This document shows, one piece after another, positions 60,563 through 64,000 of a stretch of 64,000 nt of DNA. Under the pieces are notes generated by a model. It ran no database searches, had not been told where the DNA came from, and saw nothing but the letters and a program-made list of their open reading frames with translations. Numbering within the stretch: the stretch's first letter is position 1; each line of letters starts with the position of its first letter. The translations under genes were made by a program, and so were the position numbers. This stretch comes from Ifrita kowaldi (Eukaryota; Chordata; Aves; Passeriformes; Cinclosomatidae): contig VZRS01012043.1 of NCBI GenBank assembly GCA_013398055.1, forward strand, positions 174,052 through 238,051, in the 5' to 3' direction.

Positions 60563-62722
60563 ATAATAAAGTGGAATAAAGGCCCAATGGAGCTTCCATA
60601 CTAAGTTAGAAAATCTAATCTAATCTAATGTGCCCAGCATTGACAGCATCAGTGATATGAAGGGTTTTGTATATTATACAGTGTGTCTGATGAAAAGATG
60701 AAGGTTTTATTATTCACAGAAATACCTGAGCTTTTTCAAATCCTTCTGTAAGGCTTAGCTCCATTTTACCTTGTGACAATGACTTGCACAGATTAATTAC
60801 TTGACTAATAAACCACTTTCTTCTTCTCAATATAAAACTTGCCTTAAAACAGTATGACACATCCACATTCCTCTCTTTACTATCCACCACATCTTTTATT
60901 TGCCGTCTATTGAAATGAGAATAGCCAAAAATCATACTGCTTTATACGGATCATTTTTTCATTATTTTAATAATCATAACTGCCATTTTATAATTTTTTC
61001 TTTATTTATTTCATTCTTCTATTTCTGCCATATCTTGAGGGCAGTGAACCTTAGGAAATCTATAAAGTTGTTCTTCAAACCACAGTCACTCTTTGCTACG
61101 GCTTATGCTGTTTGAGCAGCTAAAATGTTGGTGATAGTTTTATGTTTTGTCTCTCCTGAGTACTTTGCTTGCAGTTCCCATATCAATGTAATGATAGCTT
61201 TATTTTCAGATTTGACTTTTTAAGGTTTTTGGTGAAGATGCTGCTTTTTTATCTAATTCTCTTCCAAGAGGTTGAATAAGTAGGGCCAGTGCCATATCTC
61301 AAAAATAATAGCTGAAGTTACTAAGCTCTCATTTCTTTAAATAACTGACAGAAATAGCAATGGACATTTGTGTTTAATAGAGTAGTAATGATTAAAAACC
61401 TGCCCTCTCAATAAAGGCTATAATAACATCAGGTGGTATAAAACTGGTTTACACCTAGTGAATCTCAGTGCCAGCTGGATAGACTGTATAGTATAGAAGG
61501 ACCTCAGAAAAATTCCCTTACATTTCCCCCAGAGAGAAATAAGGGATCAGGAGCTGAAACCTCCATTAATAATTAATAACTGCTTCCGTGTACTACAGAC
61601 CAGTTGCATCTCTCATGTATCACAGACCAAAACATTTTGTTTGCTAGTTTGGTAGGATAGAGTAGATCATTCAGACTTACTTGAATAAAGCATACATTTT
61701 AGCTCCAGCAATGGTGGTGTATTTGACTGAACCAACATAAAAAAAAAAAATTTGGTCTTTATTCTCATCTGATTAAAGAATTAAAGTGCTGATTAGTAGG
61801 GACAACTTCCTTGAAGTTCTGTTGGAAAGAAATGCAAAGATTTGTATTATATAAAAAATCTTCTAAATCCAGTGTATTAAGCACCACCACTCAGAAATTT
61901 ATGAGATATTAAGGTAAAAAAGTAATAAAGTTTGCTGAACAAAGCAATCCCATCAAGTTTTCTAATTCTCCTTCATAGTTTACTGACATGAAGGTAAAGT
62001 CATTACATTAATACTCCCTTTTCCAATTAGCCTTATTGTCCATGACAAGTCTCATAAAGACACAGCACTTCATTAGTTTCAAGATGCATTGCTGTACAGA
62101 GTGTAAGGCAATGAGACCTGTCCCAAGCTGCTGTAGACTCCACATGAATGAGATAGTCCTGCAATTTCACTCTTGCACATTAATGCTTTAACTAGTGAAC
62201 TAGTTAAACAAGCATCCTCTTTCTAACCTTCAGTGTTTTCTGTATAAATTCATTAGCGTCACTGCTTTGCTTGCTGTTTCCTCAGTGATTAATTGATATT
62301 GAACAACTTTTAAGTGTTTTTCCCCTTTAATGCAAGTGAAAGGTACCACATGACTGACACAAACTCTCAAGTTCTGCCTGCATTAGATAAATTCAATCAG
62401 GAATGGTGGCAATGCAGCACAGTAAGGGTAGCTGGTAAGTCAAATCTGTAATAGCAGGGCACAACTTTATTCTTTTTTGCTGAGAATTATGCGAGCATAG
62501 TAGAAGTGTTTTATAGCTGGAATAAAAGAGGCTCAAGACCAGAAAGAGGGATTTACCTCACTTACTTTGATATTAAAGAGTTAAACATCTAATTATGAGT
62601 GAGTTATACTTTAGAGTCAGTGGCAAATAATAGGCAGTTCAGATGAGCAACTCACCTGAATCATCTTAGCTGCTTATTTTGAAGCAGTATGAATTGCATT
62701 CAGTGCTTGGGTTATTAAAAAT
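60563..62722. other. No recognised gene or named repeat
   Basis: AT-rich sequence with three TCTAA repeats at about 60616-60630 and an A run at about 61740-61751. Only short frames. Confidence 0.5.
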
Positions 62723-62906
62723 TGTCATGGTTTAAGTCCAACCAGCAACTCAGCACCACACAGCCACTCCCTCCCTCCCCCACCAGCAGCACTGGGGAGA
62801 GAATCAGAAGGGTCTCTATATTATCAACACTGTTTTCAACACCAAAATGTAGTCCCATGCTGGCCACTGCGAAGAAAATTAGCTCTACCCCAGTCAAAAC
62901 AAATGT
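62723..62906 (-). mobile_element. Internally deleted ERV LTR, same family as 1-515
   Basis: Read on the + strand it starts TGTCATGGTTTAAG and continues 'AGCACCACACAGCCACTCCC', the reverse complement of the LTR 3' end seen at about 470-515. After 'GAGAGAATCAGAAGGGT' near 62813 it jumps to 'TATTATCAACACTGTTTTCA' and 'GAAGAAAATTAGCTCTACCC', the reverse complement of the LTR 5' part seen from about position 1. The middle, some hundreds of base pairs including the promoter region, is missing. Only the left terminus is clean; no target-site duplication is obvious. It cannot act as a complete LTR promoter. Confidence 0.8.
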
Positions 62907-64000
62907 GTCCAATAGCAGCTGCATTAGGGTACTGGAAGCTTGCAAAGAGCTGGCAGATAGTGCAGAGAAGCTGTGGGAGGTATGTCTGTATAGTGGACAT
63001 CGAAATTTCAGTGTCTCCATCTATGAGCTGCATCTCACCCTTAGGCTAGAAGAAGCACTCCCAGAGTGATAAAAATTTCTGTTTTACCTCAAAGCTAGGT
63101 CCGTAGTCCAAAGTCCAAGGAAGAAGAGGTTTATCTCCACAGAGAGAGATTTATCTCATTTCCAGAAGAAGTAGCCAGGAAAGATCAGACTTCGTAGCGA
63201 GTGAATGTTTCTCTCTCCATTGCTTAAAGCTAGAAACTGAGTCACTTAAGTGTTTGCAAGTACTTAGCTGCAAGAAAAAAAATAAGGAGAGGAATATAGG
63301 CTGAGAGTGAAACAGCAGGAGCCTGGTAGAAGCTGACCAGTAATATTTAACCTGCACTCACAACAGCCTTTGCACAAAGCTGCCTCTGGACAGCCAGGAG
63401 CAGGTTACCAGCTAATATAACTCCTCAAGTTTGTGCTATAACACTCTAGTTTTCTATTTGCTAACCCATGTTGTTTTAGCTAGAAAGGGATCTATATTTT
63501 CCAAACTATGAATATACCATGTACTATTGAACATCAAGATCAATCAAACTGTGATCACATCAATGAAGCCAAACAAATGATGGTGAGCCAATATTCTCAA
63601 TTCAAGGAAATGGAAATGGTCAGATGCGATTTTTTTTTCCTTTTAGGTTTATAGCTAATGAGACATTTCCATTAGAAACCTAGACAGGGTAGGATAGTTC
63701 CAGCCTTAGTGCAGATTTTTTTGAGGGTTGAACTACTCTGTAGCGTAGCTTAGCTTTTCACCTTGACTACCATACAGAGTATCTAAGGCAGGTAGGTTCC
63801 TAACTTAGATGCCTTAAAACTAGGTGGGATGAATCTGCGAGTATTTGTTAGGGTACTCAACAATACTTTAGTACCAAAATCGAGGAAAGCACAGCCACCA
63901 CACTATCAGGTTCCTGCTATTTACTAAGAAGAGTTAGAGCATTTCGCTGACATGTTGCAGGTATTTCTCTGGATTATTTCAAGAGAGAAAATTAACTGTT
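62907..64000. other. No recognised gene or named repeat
   Basis: AT-rich sequence to the window edge. The small frames at 62715-63069 begin inside the LTR fragment, and nothing further is recognised. Confidence 0.5.

Noticed and set aside
1..64000. CRISPR arrays, operons, bacterial promoters or integrated phage
   Set aside because: No such structure seen; the repeats, base composition and retroelements are those of a bird nuclear genome.

Overview
The window reads as nuclear DNA of a bird, most likely a passerine (songbird). It is AT-rich and contains many decayed CR1 LINE fragments, the usual avian retrotransposon. It also has several avian endogenous-retrovirus LTRs and, at 25765-25898, a tRNA-Ile-headed SINE with a CR1-type tail, which matches what I know of the passerine TguSINE1 family. 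I found no intact protein-coding gene, no exon of a protein I recognise, no functional tRNA or rRNA gene, and no bacterial-type feature. It looks like a gene desert or the inside of a large intron, and the open frames present are composition-driven or lie in retroelement relics.

Layout. 1-515 is the 3' part of an ERV LTR, followed by an internally deleted CR1 fragment (695-985). 5735-6355 is a CR1 reverse-transcriptase relic on the + strand. 6.4-22.2 kb is mostly unrecognised, with a GC-richer unidentified block at 20.56-21.24 kb. 22221-22986 is an old, very diverged CR1 on the minus strand. 25765-25898 is the SINE. 28123-28192 is a two-copy 35-bp tandem repeat. 34183-34449 is a head-to-head pair of CR1 3' tails. 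37940-38300 looks like the 3' end of a processed transcript on the minus strand (AATAAA followed by a genomic poly-A tract). 43942-44151 and 48020-48232 are two oppositely oriented copies of a ~210-bp dispersed repeat I cannot name, each close to CR1 sequence.

48498-49888 is a CR1 split by a solo LTR (49064-49644) with TG...CA ends and a perfect 5-bp target-site duplication, so the order of events can be read directly. 52.58-55.9 kb is the most unusual stretch. It has a transcript-end or LTR-like piece on the minus strand (AATAAA at 52691-52686), then a ~1.25-kb minisatellite with a ~46-bp unit and a ~345-bp higher-order copy, then a GC-rich block containing a ~303-bp duplicated module. 59370-60562 is a CR1 on the minus strand in which 355 bp occurs twice, perfectly, on either side of a single N; this is almost certainly an assembly join error. 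62723-62906 is an internally deleted LTR, on the minus strand, of the same family as the one at the window start.

The elements do not form a pathway. They record successive retroposition: an old CR1, younger CR1s, the SINE, and ERV insertions later reduced to solo LTRs, plus local tandem duplication. Family names come from memory of avian repeat structure, not from a database search.
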